Source of the DNA: Helopsaltes ochotensis
Taxonomy: Eukaryota; Chordata; Aves; Passeriformes; Locustellidae
NCBI GenBank assembly: GCA_013400155.1
Contig: VXBM01001313.1
Location: forward strand, 62,001 to 126,000
DNA: 64,000 nucleotides
Direction: 5' to 3'
The position numbers and the translations under genes are program-made. The notes under the pieces are model-generated. The model was not told the DNA's origin and ran no database searches. It saw only the letters and a program-made list of their open reading frames with translations. Below, in pieces: positions 36,988 through 48,540 of the stretch. Numbering within the stretch: the stretch's first letter is position 1; the number at the start of each line of letters is the position of its first letter.

Positions 36988-37982
36988 TGTCTTGGTTTGA
37001 AAGACATGTATCTGCTAGGGAGGGCAGGACGTCCCTTTGGAATGGAAAATTCGAATCCCCTCCCTCCAAATTATTATAATTTAGGAAATTAAACGGGCTT
37101 CTCAGGCAGAGGTATGGGATTAGGAATAACAATTCTTTTTACTAGTATGTATAACAAGACAAAACAAACAGCAATAACGACTACAACACTAACAGTAAAC
37201 CGACCCAAAGACCTTAAGAGGTTTTGCTTCAGAGTCCGGGGGCAGTCAGGTGCCCCTGCTCCAAGAGCACCAGGCTGAAACGGTGGGAAAATCCTGGCCT
37301 GTGGTGAGATCAGAAGCGCTCTCTGATGGCAGCTGAAGCAGCAGGGGTGTCCCGGCCGAGCTCAATGTGATGGAAAAAGCCCCCGAAGCACAAAGCAGTG
37401 TCGTGGAAGACAGCGGCGGTGGGACAGGGCCGGCCCAGCTCCAGCAGGGCGGAGAAGGCGAGCCCGGAGTTCTGAGGCACACAAGGAGCCGATGCAGGTT
37501 CCTCAGGTAGCAGCAATGAACTCCCTTGGCAGCAAAGCAGCAGGAGCCATCCTCTCCCCGAAAGCTGGGACCAAGAGTGGAAAAAACTGTCCCCAGGCTC
37601 GTTCTTTTACCTGCTTCCCAGCCCTCGTGGTATCTTCTTTTGTTTTGGCCAAGTACCCACAAGTATCCAGCGATCAGCCTCGTAGCAACCAAGGTGGGGG
37701 AAGAAAATTCCACAAAACAGGAAAAACAATTCCAACCCCCAACAACGTTGCCTGTTGTTCCGCTGCTCCGCATCCTCCAGGTGACTTTGAGGCCGCAATG
37801 TGTTGATGACAGCCATTGGCTGGGCTGGCTTTAAATCCATCTTGTCCCACCCTACCTGAGCTACAACAGACACTGAGAGCCTGTGGCCACAGGGAAAAAA
37901 TGGGAATGGTCCAAAACCATTTCTCCCATAAAGCATAAAAGAGAGTCAAAGAGGGAAAAGAGCTCATCAAGAAGGAACGCCA
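36988..37982. mobile_element. Probable solo LTR of an endogenous retrovirus
   Basis: The start 'TGTCTTGGTTTGAAAGACA' and the next ~160 bases (including CCCTCCCTCC, ATTATTATAATTT, a GGGATTAGGAATAACA stretch and TTTACTAG) match from memory a songbird ERV LTR family. The middle (about 37250-37480) is the most CpG-rich part of the window, as expected of an LTR promoter. The 3' edge is uncertain. One reading ends ACA at 37868 with no flanking duplication. The other ends CA at 37982, flanked by CGTT on both sides (36984-36987 and 37983-37986). No gag, pol, env, primer-binding site or second LTR is seen. Orientation is undetermined. The minus-strand frame at 37246-37773 lies inside and is not a recognisable viral protein. 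Confidence 0.55.
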
Positions 37983-38453
37983 CGTTCAGAGCAATGTAAC
38001 TTAAATGTGGTGTTGATGTGCTGGTTGTGGGTAAGGAGAAAGGCCTGAAAAGAGGCAGAAAGGGGCAGTAGCAGTATGATAGCTGCATGAAAGGTGTTGT
38101 CTCCTTGGTACATTGTTTTTCTCCTCCTGCTATGTGCAGATGTGTAGAGTTATTCCATCTAAAACAGACAGCTGGGCGCGACCCTGGCAAAAGCAAGGGA
38201 CCCGTGGCCTCACCAGTGTTAATGTACCCAAATTATCAAACAGCTTCTAGCAGACCTGTCTCCTTTTCCTTCTTTTCCTCTCGTCCTTTGCCAGGCCTAG
38301 TACACCACAGTGGAGGGGCAGTGCCCACTCTGCCACTGAGCATTCCAGAGGGATCAGTGCCTTTCCCCTGCACAACCAAGGAGCCAGACTAGGAGTAGTC
38401 TCCTCCATCCATCCACAGGACATCCAGACTGAAGGAGTAATGATAACTATGGC

Positions 38454-38454
<1 letters not shown>

Positions 38455-38512
<58 letters not shown>
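38455..38512 (+). repeat. Pure A58 homopolymer
   Basis: Fifty-eight uninterrupted A, the longest homopolymer in the window. No AATAAA polyadenylation signal is visible in the 50 bases before it, and no processed pseudogene is recognised. Its purity over such length means it is young, polymorphic or partly a sequencing/assembly effect. Confidence 0.95.
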
Positions 38513-38513
<1 letters not shown>

Positions 38514-39932
38514 CATTTAAGCATAAGCTTTGCTGTTAAAGTGCTTGCTTGTCATCATCTGCTCTTGAAAAGGGGGCTCATCAGACACAAGTGCACTTTT
38601 TTAGAAATGCAAAAAAGTGAAACCTTCAAAGACTTTTGATATAGCATCATCTCTTGGCTGTAAATCACCTCTTAAGAAAATGAGCTACTAATTACATTTG
38701 CTTTCCTAACAGCAACTTTACTCTGCAACATGATACACATCTTGCCACTTCTGCATAACCTATCTTTTGGCAAATATGCTGGTTTTTTTGAACAGAGCTT
38801 TTGGGAAAACTGGGAATGAGAACACCTCCCCCAGCCCCTTTGTCTCATCCCCCAGCATCAACATCTCAGGATGCAGAGACAGGAGCAGGCTGTGAGCTGG
38901 CTTAGCACTTTATTGCCCTTCAAACTATAGCTGGGCTGCCTTAAATTATGTCAAAAACGCCAGTTCCCAGAGACAAAAATATGACTAGGACTTACGGGGC
39001 TACACAGAAGCTCCAGCTATGTCCTTTGCTTCTGCCCCTTTCCATATATATGGGAGGATAGATGCAGAGGCTGGCTCAGAGCCTCCCATGGATCCATCCC
39101 CTTGTCAGAGAGATTCAGCCTGCCCTGGGAGATTTCCTGCAGTGCCTTGGTGCTCCCGAGGTGTGCAGAGCAGGCTTCATGGAGCTGCAGATGAGGTTGG
39201 GTAGGAGCTCACACGGACATGGACTCCCACTGCCGTTGGAAATACATTATTTTTGCGACTCTGCGGATGCTTGGGGTTTATTTTGTGTGCAGTAGCCAGC
39301 GCCCTCCTGAAGTTCAAGGCATCAGAATTTATAGCAGTGCATTAAAACATCAATGTTCAGGCACTCAGAGCAAAGCTGCCCTTGCTGAAGGGCTCCCAGC
39401 TCTGCAATACCCAAATTGCCCAAACGGTGGTTCCTCAGCCCCACCCTGTGCCTCCAGCCATACTATGGAGATGGAGGAAATTGGGGAGGATGCAAGAAAG
39501 GATTGGAGTACCTCGGTGAAACGCTAACAGCTCTATTCCTAGATGCTCTGTGGCTTTACTACACGTATTCATTGTTAACTTTCAACATCAGCTTACTATA
39601 GAGAAAGTGGATGTCTTGAGGGCTAAATTTGGAATTGCTGAAGCAAGAAAATTCTAAAATTGCAATTGCAGCCTACTGAAACATTGGATTTGCTCTCTAA
39701 TTAAAATTTCTCATATAAACTTGAGCTACTTCCGCATGCAGAGCATTTTCCTTCTCTCTGCTTAATGTTTATACATTCAGCCTCTGCAGAAGATTAATGA
39801 AGTTTTCTTTTAGGAGACCACCCCATTTTAATTGCAGCATGGTCTTTTTCAGCTGTAGTCCGTGTCGCCAGAACTGTTTGCGTGTTTCCACCTCCAAGTG
39901 ACATAAATTTTCTGTAGTGCATGGGATTAGGA

Positions 39933-40013
39933 AGTTTATATACATTAAAGAGTTTATATACATTAAGGAGTTTATATATGTTAAGGCATTTATACTATAC
40001 ATGTGTGTGTGTG
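39933..40013 (+). repeat. Period-18 tandem repeat and (TG)n
   Basis: Three units near AGTTTATATACATTAAGG at 39933-39950, 39951-39968 and 39969-39986, with a decayed fourth unit and then a (TG)n stretch to about 40013. The period is divisible by three, so the minus strand translates as an Ile-Asn-Ser-Leu-Met-Tyr type repeat. The repeat causes that frame; it is not evidence of a gene. Confidence 0.92.
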
Positions 40014-40207
40014 TTATATGAGTTTATATATATTTGCATTTATAGCTGTATACACACATACATATGTAGGCTATGTTCATATTATTTATAACTAATATGA
40101 AGACCACACCTGGGCAATAGAGAATTTTTTTTTTCACTGTCCAGAAAGAGGGTTTGTATCTGCTATGAATTCACTCCCTGTGTGCAGCTGGATCTCCTTC
40201 TGCAATT

Positions 40208-40239
40208 AAAAAAAAAACCAAAAAAAAAAAAAAAAAAAG
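40208..40239. repeat. A-rich tract
   Basis: A10 and A19 runs separated by CC. Confidence 0.9.
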
Positions 40240-40345
40240 ACACGCTTCTCTGATAGTGATGCCACAGTTGTGATTCACATCTATTTATATTCGGTCTGGT
40301 CTTCTGTGACCGGTGTCAGACCTTAGCTTGCCCTTCCTCTTTCAG

Positions 40346-40513
40346 GTTCCCTCAGTGCTGATTATTGCCATTAGAAATGACAGTGTGAGGCTGTGTGAGG
40401 CAGAACAAGAGCAGGCAGAATTAAAGGGCTTAATGAACTGCCCGTGCCACCAAGGGCTGCCTCCGCTGCGGCGAGAAGCGAGGGCTCCAGGAGATCAATT
40501 AAAACACCCCTGA
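40346..40513 (+). other. Exon-like block, uncertain
   Basis: A pyrimidine tract ending 'CCCTTCCTCTTTCAG' (acceptor AG at 40344-40345) is followed by 55 open codons and a TGA at 40511-40513. The second half is GC-rich with several CpGs (near 40441-40485), unlike its surroundings. The same frame is also open upstream through the acceptor from an ATG at 40313. I recognise no protein family in it, and there is no visible partner exon. It could be a terminal exon, a conserved non-coding element or a chance frame. Confidence 0.12.
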
Positions 40514-41007
40514 TGCAGAAAAATTACAGGAAGGGTGTTTTAAGTGAGGAAAGGAAGCATCTGAGGGGAATATAGGACTCCAGGCTTTGGTCTGGAGGAG
40601 CAAAATGAAATAGTCAAGTAGTTTTGCAGACATGTACAGCTGTTGATTAGGGATGCGCACCAAGGCCATCCGGTATTGGCTACAGCAGCGGAATAAAGCT
40701 TCTAAATATATTATCTTCCTACAGTAATGCATAGCCACAAAAAAAAAATGATGAGGTTTTAGAAATGAGAACTGCAGAAGGGCTCCAAGGACATTGTGCA
40801 ATTAAGAGCAGTGAATCCTCTGGCTATTATTTGAGCTGCTCTGGAGTTACAACAGCAGAAAGCTGATAAACTGTACTGGTCCTGTCACAATACAGCTCTG
40901 TCCATAGTTGATACGTGTCGTCCTTCCCAAAAATTCCTGGACAGTGGCATTTTATAGCTAGGCTTGTAACACTGATGTCAGCATTTCAATTCTCTATGCT
41001 GAAACAC
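40514..41007. other. Non-coding sequence, nothing recognised
   Basis: AT-rich unique sequence with an A-run at 40739-40748; no gene or repeat family is recognised. Confidence 0.6.
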
Positions 41008-41207
41008 ATCATGGAGTCATGGAATTGTTTGGGTTGGAAGGGACCTTAAAGACCATCTCTATCCAACCCCCTGCTGTCGGCAGGGACAACCTTCCACTGG
41101 ACCAGGTTGTTCAAAGCCCCATCCTGCCTGGTCTTAAACACTTCCAGGGATTCCAGTGGAGCATCCACAGGGCAGCCTGTGCCAGGGCCTCATACAGCTC
41201 ATTCACA
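41008..41207 (-). mobile_element. CR1 LINE 3' fragment, antisense
   Basis: It starts with two worn terminal octamers ('ATGGAGTCATGGAATTG'), then 'TTTGGGTTGGAAGGGACCTT', 'AAAGACCATC', 'GGCAGGGACAACCTTCCACT', 'GGACCAGGTTGTTCAAAGCC' and 'CACTTCCAGGGATTCCAGTG'. This is the reverse complement of the CR1 3' end. It fades after 'GCCTGTGCCAGGGCCTCATA'. Confidence 0.94.
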
Positions 41208-44200
41208 TGTATTTCATTCATCCTCTGCTGGTATTTTGTGACCTGTAAGCTTTGGGAAGCAAAGAGTCTTGCTGTCACTTTGTTTATCTGTCACTAACTG
41301 GCACCCTGGCAGTTATGGAAGTGTTTCTGGAGGTAACTCAGAAATGTTTATCTCCAGCAATCTCTGCTGAACTCTGACTGCTCAGGAGAAGCCCCTGGCT
41401 GTGAAATTTTACATTGGTTCCCAACCCATGACAACTGATTCGGATCCTGATCCCAATCTGGACAGGAGCACAAGCACTTCTGACACATCCCATGTTCAGT
41501 CTGAGATCTAGAAATGCTTGCATAGATAGTCTGGGACATCATTCTCTGGCCACTAGAAAACCTCCACTGCCCAGATTTCCTAACAAAGCAAAGGAGACTT
41601 GCCCTGCTTAAGCCAACCTCAATTTACTAAAGCTTATTCTGAGCTTGTAAGTACAAAACTACCCTTTTACCAGAGAGAAGAGAGTGAAAAACATCAGCCT
41701 GATTGTTTTCATAAACAATGAAAGCAAAATCTCCACCACACACTCAGCAGTGAACTGTTTTTATCTGAAAGAGAGGAAGATATGGTTGGTGAGTTCATCA
41801 CTATAGGAGAGCTATACAGACTGTCAGAGACACAAATAAAAATGCAGCCAGGACACACAGGAGGCAAGGCAGAGGAAACAGAGAAAGCAGAACCAGTTAT
41901 TTTTAAACTGCCATTAATATTACAAGAGGGACTGTGACAAAGGCAGCAGCTTCAGAAGAGAGCAGAGCAGTGTTCTCTTTAATGCCAGTAAAATAATATG
42001 TAATGAGAGATGTCATATTGAGAATAACACAAAATGAAGGCAAGGACAGATATCTTATTAGGAAAACGACAGAACCAACTATGTAAAAAATATTATTGTG
42101 AGACTATGAATAAAATCTTGATTTAATGCAAATAATAGACAATTCCTGTACTTCACGTTTCAGTTTCTTAGTTCTACAAGAGCATAAACATTTCCAAGAA
42201 GAAGAGGTGGTTTACTAGGAAAGACAAGCCACTGAGCATTTATTTCTCAGTTTGGATCCCCAAAACAGACTCATTTACTTCATGCTGCTGATTGGGATGA
42301 CAACTTGCAGTATCAAAAATGCTTTACAAAATGTTTGCAAAGAATAAAAGGAGAACACGATTCTCATCATCTTCGAGCTCTGATAAAGAGGCTGTTCAAA
42401 AATTCAGATGCTAATTTGAATAAGTGGCATCAAAACCACCTGCATATGTTTACTTTCTGTGCATGTGGAGAGATGAAAAACATGACTGGGATCATGTCAT
42501 CTGAACATAATTTCACAGCCCCAGATGTCCCTGGAAAATGCTACCAACTGGAGTCTGGCAAGCATTTCACCCAGAGAAGTTAACACGTAAAGGGTGTCCC
42601 CTTCCCTGCTTTGTGTGCTTTCTATCATGCAATTTAACAACTTCTTGTTGAAAGGACTAAGACAGAGTGGAATCCAAAATTTACTGGTGGTGTAAGCATT
42701 CCCTAAAAATTTCCACTAGAAGCTGTGTGTTTCTCCCAGTTCAATCAAAGCTGATCAATCAACCTATTCATCCATCTTTCTATCTGTCATAAACCAGCTT
42801 TTGATAACAGAAGCATCTGCTATTCCTTCCTTTCCAGCTACTATTCCTGAGAGATTATCCTCCCAATGGGCTGTTCTTCCCAAACACTTGTGATAACAAA
42901 TTTAATTAATATCACTAGACTACAGGAAAAAGGCAGTATCTGATCTGATAATCACAATTATATAACTCAAGTCTTAACCAGGCTGTAAAGAAGCAAATAT
43001 TCACAGCAGATTTGTTCACCAACCATCTACTGATGGAAAGATCACAATAGTCAACTGCGAATATTAATTTACCGGCTATCTGTGAACACATGGACAAGAC
43101 TAATTAAAGATGCTTATCTCCTGAATTACTTGCTCATCTCTGGTAATTCCTGTTCTTACTGTCAAACAAAACAGTTGTAAGACAAATTCCTAATTTCAGG
43201 CCACATCACGATAAAAATGATCAACCAGTGATGTACGGCATGAAAACCACAACGCTTTATAAATACAGCACTTTTAAAACAAGAGGAAAACAAATGCTTC
43301 TGAATGAGGTAGTCCCTCCCTAGGCTCTCATTTCTGAGGTGAATTAGCATTTATTAGGATAAACATTTGTGGTGGCCACTCAATTGGATCAGGAAACTGA
43401 TCTGGATTAAAACAAACCTTGACAAGAAAAACAAAGTTTTTAAGGATTATCTCCATTTCTCCTGGGTGAGAGGCATTTCAGTCTCTTGAAGAGCACCAGC
43501 CAATCTACTTGAAAGGAAGAAACATTCTAATTTTGATTCTGAAATAAAAGGAAACTACTTAAATCTCTTGCAGAGAAGAGTTATTATTTTTACAGCTAAA
43601 ATATGCTCGGATTTCAATAATTGATTTTTTTTTCCTTCCACAGCTTTGTAAACCTGACACTCCAGCGGACCCCAATTTTCTAAGGATATGCCCAACAGGA
43701 GGGAATCCCCTGGACAGATGAGCTCTTCCCACATTATCTCAGCTCTGCTCTAGTAGAGGGAACCAGCCAGAGAGAAGGGATTATAGCTCAACCTCTACCT
43801 GTCCTTCACGGCCTCTTGCTGTGTGCACAGTCCCAGAGGAGTCAGGCAGGTAAACTCAATTTACAACAGCCCCAAGGCAGCCCATAATTATCACAGAGAC
43901 CATCCCAGACTCCAAACATTCCTGATGTGAGAAAAGCAAGTAGGTGGACATCAGACACCTTGCCCTTTTTGCTCAGGAGATTAATTATTCCCATGGAGCA
44001 CTCTTAAGTTCTGAAGCAGCAATCCTCTAAACGGGAAAACACTGAAATGAAAATAAACCATAACTATGCTTGTGTTTAAAATCCTGATTCTTAACAAGGC
44101 TACGAATAACATCAAAGAAATCAGTAAGGACAGAGCACTAATTCCTCAGTAACAAACCATTTCTATGTGGTATTAGTTTCTGTGAATTTCTTCATATAGA

Positions 44201-46499
44201 CAGACTTAAGGGTCACTTGTCTTTTTTAATTTTTTTTCATGTGGGATCTAGATTTAATATGCTTTGAAATATGAATAGTAATGAGGTCATAAAAGATGCA
44301 GAAATGAATGAGAGTCAGGGAAGGAAGCATAAGGAGACAATTCAGGATGATGAAAAAGTTGGTAATTTAAAAATGACATGGAGTTGGGCTTGACAGTAAT
44401 AGCCCCCTAAAAAGAAGAAACCCTACAACAACCCCAGTAGTTCGTAGTTAAAAAATTCCTGTCAGAGAAGGCAGTTGATGAAAATGGAGCTCAGCACAAG
44501 GTAAAAGCAAGGCAAAAGCCATTGCAGAGAATAATTCAGGGCAATGTGAGGCAGGACAGAACCTCTGGCTTGTGGATTCCACGCCCCAGCACTGGAGGGT
44601 TGTGCCTGTTGTTCTCTCACTGCCTTTTTTTTTCTGTTTGCACCCATTTTAAGCCTTCCCAAGGTATAACCCCTTCTGGGCACTTCTCTTGCAAGTCTTT
44701 CTATAATCAACTAAAGTTTCCCAATAGGAAGGGCTCATTTCTGCAGTCAAATTTGGAAAAAAATCCATTTGTTAGCCATAAATATATTCCATTGCACTAT
44801 CTGGATTATTCCACTCCCTAAGTTTTGCATGGCCTATATGCAGCTATGAAGATGTTCCTCAGAGACATTGCTACAAAAATATATTCAGTTTCTGCATTCG
44901 ATTTTTAACATCAAGTGGAAGAAAATCTCATTTTATTATTGGACATGTTATTGAACTAATTTTCCTACAAATGGCACGCCAGTGTGTTTTCTAACCCAAC
45001 ACTTGAACTGGCTAAAAAAGGAAATGCTTGTCAGCACCACCCATTCACCTTCTCTGGCTTTCCCCGTGACCATGGCTGGCAGCTGCCAACAAGAGGCAAT
45101 ATATGGGGATTATTTTGCATTTTACACACAGTTCCCAGCTGGATCTTTACTCCCTTTCCCTCATGCCCAGGTAAAAGTCCCATTCATGTCATCCTGGTCG
45201 GAACTGGTTCCCTGGAATGCAGGTTTCACTGCAATGTTAAGGCACTAAAATGAATACACCAATTTTTCTCTTCCACCTGGAGTATGAAGACATGGGATAC
45301 CAACTCCTCAGTGTTATCCCAAGCCATAAAAATAGAAGGACTTTGCAAGGAAGGAGTTAGGAAGGGTTTGTTGGGGTTTTTAATGTTTGCTTAAGGGCTT
45401 TTTTTTTGGTGGTGGTTTGTATTTTTATTTTTACTTTGGAAAACAATCCCTGTGTGTGAAAGATGGTGATTGGTGACTTGAGGAATATTTTTTTAACCCA
45501 GCTAATGTAAAAACAACATTCATTCTGCATCAAATCAAAGATAGTTCTTTTAAGTCTGCTAGGATATTTACATACATTGGAGTGATACGTTACAGTGTGA
45601 AATGCTGTAAAGAAATACTTCCCATATCTCTTCTAAATTAATTTCTTAAATTTAATTGTCTTCTATTAAGCAAAATAAGAGTTCATGACTCACTTTTTTG
45701 ATATCATCCTTTGGTTTATATTCCTTCTCCTCTCCAAATGTAATTAATATTAATATTTTAAATTGCTTCTAACACAGAAGACCCCTGTGTCTTTAATCAT
45801 GCTCATTTCTGGATCTGTTTAAATTCTTCTCTTTTTTTTCAGTCACAGGACATGACTGAAATTTTAATGCTGTCTGCAAAATTGTGTGCAGTGACTGCTT
45901 CATCACATGTAATGACATTCTGCTATCATTTGGCTTTGCTGTCTGTTTTTATGCATCCAGAAAATGTGTCTCTATGTATCCACAATTGCATAATAAATTA
46001 AAAAAAAAGAAAAATCTGCCTAGAAATGGAAAATGTTAATAAGGAACATTTCCAGGGGAGAAAGGAAGTACAGGCACCAAGCAGTTTTGTCACCCTGAAG
46101 ATGCATGTCTGCTCAGGCTCAGAGCTGAAGGAATTGCTCAGTCTGTACGAATTTTTATAAAGTCATATAGATTAAATTTTACCAGCCTGGCACCTTCCAC
46201 AAAGACTATATACAGCAGTGGATGTTCAGGATGCTGTTCCAACACACTGAAGGAGCATTGGCTCTCCTACTGAAGCCCTTTGCCTCTGGGCCTTTAAGGA
46301 AGCTTAAGATAAAACAATCCTCACCACAAATTATTTTGCTAAGTCTCCACTTTTCTGTGAGCAGGGTGAATTGCTGGCTGATGCATCAGGGACCCCTGGG
46401 AGCATCAGGCTGGGGTAAGAGCTCATCCAGTGACTGTTCTGAGCAGGTTTATCCATTGCCAGCCCACGGGAGAAAGCTGCTCCACAGGCACCACTCCCT
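41208..46499. other. Non-coding sequence, no supported gene
   Basis: A long AT-rich unique stretch without recognisable transposons. It contains the exon-like string at 43644-43721 and a T/G-rich patch at 45366-45438. Short open frames on both strands have no known domains. Confidence 0.55.
43644..43721 (+). other. Possible short terminal exon, weak
   Basis: A strong acceptor-like tract (a run of T and then 'CCTTCCACAG', AG at 43642-43643) is followed by 25 open codons ending in TGA at 43719-43721. The peptide contains 'CKPDTPADPNFLRICP', which looks more protein-like than the flanking frames, but I do not recognise it. No partner exon is visible. A tract plus a 25-codon frame is common by chance in 64 kb. 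Confidence 0.1.
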
Positions 46500-46790
46500 C
46501 TGATTCAATGCCAGGCACAATCCTTGTATTAAGGAGTGATTTCGAAAATGAGCCTGTCTTTTGGCCCCTTGCTGAAATCAATAGATGGCTTCTTTTCTGT
46601 CAGTAGGGATTGTGGGAGAGGCAAGACCCAGCTCCTGGATAGGCAAATGCTCAAGCAAGAGGTGATTCAATGAGTCCAAATTAATTTCTCCGCCGCAGGA
46701 GTTTGGGAATCGCCTTGCTCTCTTTCATGGCAGGAGGTGTTGCAGAGCCTCTGGCAGCACAGCAACAACTGCACATCAATGCAGGAAACG
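46500..46790. promoter_or_regulatory. Candidate enhancer-like stretch
   Basis: A repeat-free block of mixed composition just upstream of a CR1 scrap. It includes 'TGATTTCGAAAATGAGC', 'GAGTCCAAATTAATTTCTCC' and 'GGGATTGTGGGAGAGG'-type elements. It is suggested only by the absence of repeats and its motif content. Confidence 0.15.
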
Positions 46791-46848
46791 TGGGGGAACA
46801 ATGAGGGGACACTGGGAGGAGGATGCTCTTGTCTTTGCCTAATATGAC

Positions 46849-46905
46849 ATCACGGAATCATTTAAGTTGGAAAAGACATCTAGGATCGAGTCCAGCTGAT
46901 AACAG
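46849..46905 (-). mobile_element. CR1 LINE 3'-end scrap, antisense
   Basis: 'ATCACGGAATCATTTAAGTT', 'GGAAAAGACATCTAGGATCG' and 'AGTCCAGCTGATAAC' match the reverse complement of the CR1 subtype ending '...GTTGGACTCGATGATCTTAGAGGTCTTTTCCAACCTAAATGATTCTGTGAT'. Fewer than 60 bases remain. Confidence 0.8.
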
Positions 46906-48229
46906 TCAAGGGCATTTTTTAACATCTAAAATATGAAAAGGCAAAGCTACCAGTAATATTTTTTTTCTAATTTCTTATAGAGTTTGGACTGCTGGAAAAT
47001 ATGCTTTTCATTTATCTTTTTGAGGAACTAGTGAAACCATGGAGGCTTCAAATTTCACCAGATGCCAGTATGGTATCCATGTCCAACTGAAAAAATGAAG
47101 TAGTACCAGTGAGTGCACCTCAAGCCAAACTATTTTAAAGCCAATATTTATGGGAAGAAACTGCAGCAGTGGCTGTACAATTACAGCTGTTCAATTAACA
47201 GCACAACAATTAATAGCACCGTTGATTCACCACCACCAAAAAAAAAAAAATACTGTTTTCTGTAATTCCAACAGAATGAGCAATTTTTATTGGTGTGGGA
47301 ACTCTTGCCTTGTTTTGAGCTAATTATTTTCTGTCTTGAGATTCTCTCATCCGTCTCTTTTTGGCACTCCGTTTCAGGCAATTATGGTGTCTGTAGCAAA
47401 AAAAAAGGCTGCCAAAAATGGCAATTCAAAAAAAAACCCCTACCCCTTTTAGGGAGAATGACTCATCAAATTCTGCTCTTTTGAGTATTAAAAATCCTCA
47501 CTTTTCAGAAACCCACTACCGCACAGGAACTTTCAATTACCTGTCAAGAATTTTTTACAAGCTTGATGTTTGTGAACAGCCCAAAAAATTTTGTGTGACA
47601 GGGCTTAATATTTTTTCCCGTGAATATGGGAATTTTGTTTTATTTGTCATCTAAATTTTGATATGAGCACCAAAAAAAGTCATTGCCAAAAATAGCAGTT
47701 TCCTGTTAGACATCCATACCTTGGCTTTCCATGATGTGGAGGTGGTTGCCTTTGCCACATACCAAGTTTCACAGTCACTTTGCAATAGAGGATTAGTATA
47801 TAGAATATAGAATATATAGAAAATCTATAGAAAATATAGAATCCATTATATATGTGTGTGTGTATATATATATTCTGTATTTGAAGGGAAACAGTGAGCA
47901 TGGCAGAATTTCATTTATTCCGACTAGCAAGATATTTAAGCAAAGGGGAAATACCACTGGCTACAACAAAGTAATGAGTGAGATACAGTTCGCTGGCTGG
48001 CTGAGGAAATAAAAGTCAGATTTTTCTGGGAGTTTGCTCAAGTAAGAGCTCTTATACAAGAACTGGGAATAAGCCACATATTAACCTGTTCATCAGGGTC
48101 ATTCAGGCCTACCTTGTGCTCGCTGGGATTCAAACTGCTCAGCAAATATTCTGCCACGCATAAAACCCCTCAGACACAGCAGCAGTGAAGGGTGCTGTGT
48201 AGGGGCTGCTGCTGTACAAAACCATTCAG
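46906..48229. other. Non-coding sequence with AT microsatellites
   Basis: AT-rich sequence with an A13 run near 47238 and a (TATAGAA)n/(TG)n/(TA)n patch at 47797-47873. No gene is recognised. Confidence 0.6.
47797..47873. repeat. Compound AT-rich microsatellite
   Basis: TATAGAA-type units are followed by (TG)5 and (TA)n. Confidence 0.8.
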
Positions 48230-48540
48230 TTATTTAACAATTCCCTGAAAAGAATCGCAGTCACCTGCATTATGCAGCCTGTCTGCCATTTGATAGATTA
48301 CATGCTACAATGAAATATAGACTTGTCCATGTAATTTTATAACTTGAACAATGATTATGATATGCAGTGCACTTCCAATTATCTTCCATTATGTTTCATG
48401 CGCTGTACAGATTTCAATTGGCATTTGCAAGGCAGCCAGAAAATTACAGCAATTATTGAAAATTATTGTGATATAAAAGCAATGCCTCCCTCTCCTCCTA
48501 TCAATTTTCTTTGTATTGGTATATAAAACAGACTGCTGCT
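48230..48540. promoter_or_regulatory. Candidate conserved enhancer-like element
   Basis: About 310 bases, AT-rich but with no simple repeats. Motif cores include CAATTA (48375-48380 region), an octamer-like ATTTGCA (48423-48429), and AATTATTG twice exactly 10 bp apart (48451-48458 and 48461-48468), so both copies would face the same side of the helix. Several Sox-like ACAAT/ATTGT cores are also present. Known: such combinations are typical of neural developmental enhancers. Whether this one is conserved or active is inference. Confidence 0.32.

Larger units (their letters stand above)
37983..40207. other. Non-coding sequence after the LTR
   Basis: Unique sequence interrupted by the A58 run and the period-18 repeat. 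The GC-moderate part at 38150-38450 could be part of the same insertion if the LTR boundary is misplaced. No gene is supported. Confidence 0.5.

Noticed and set aside
37246..37773. 175-codon minus-strand frame
   Set aside because: It lies inside the probable LTR, where GC-rich sequence lowers stop-codon frequency. It does not resemble a retroviral protein.
39769..40002. Minus-strand frame with a repeated Ile-Asn-Ser-Leu-Met-Tyr pattern
   Set aside because: The pattern is produced by the 18-bp tandem repeat, not by a coding gene.
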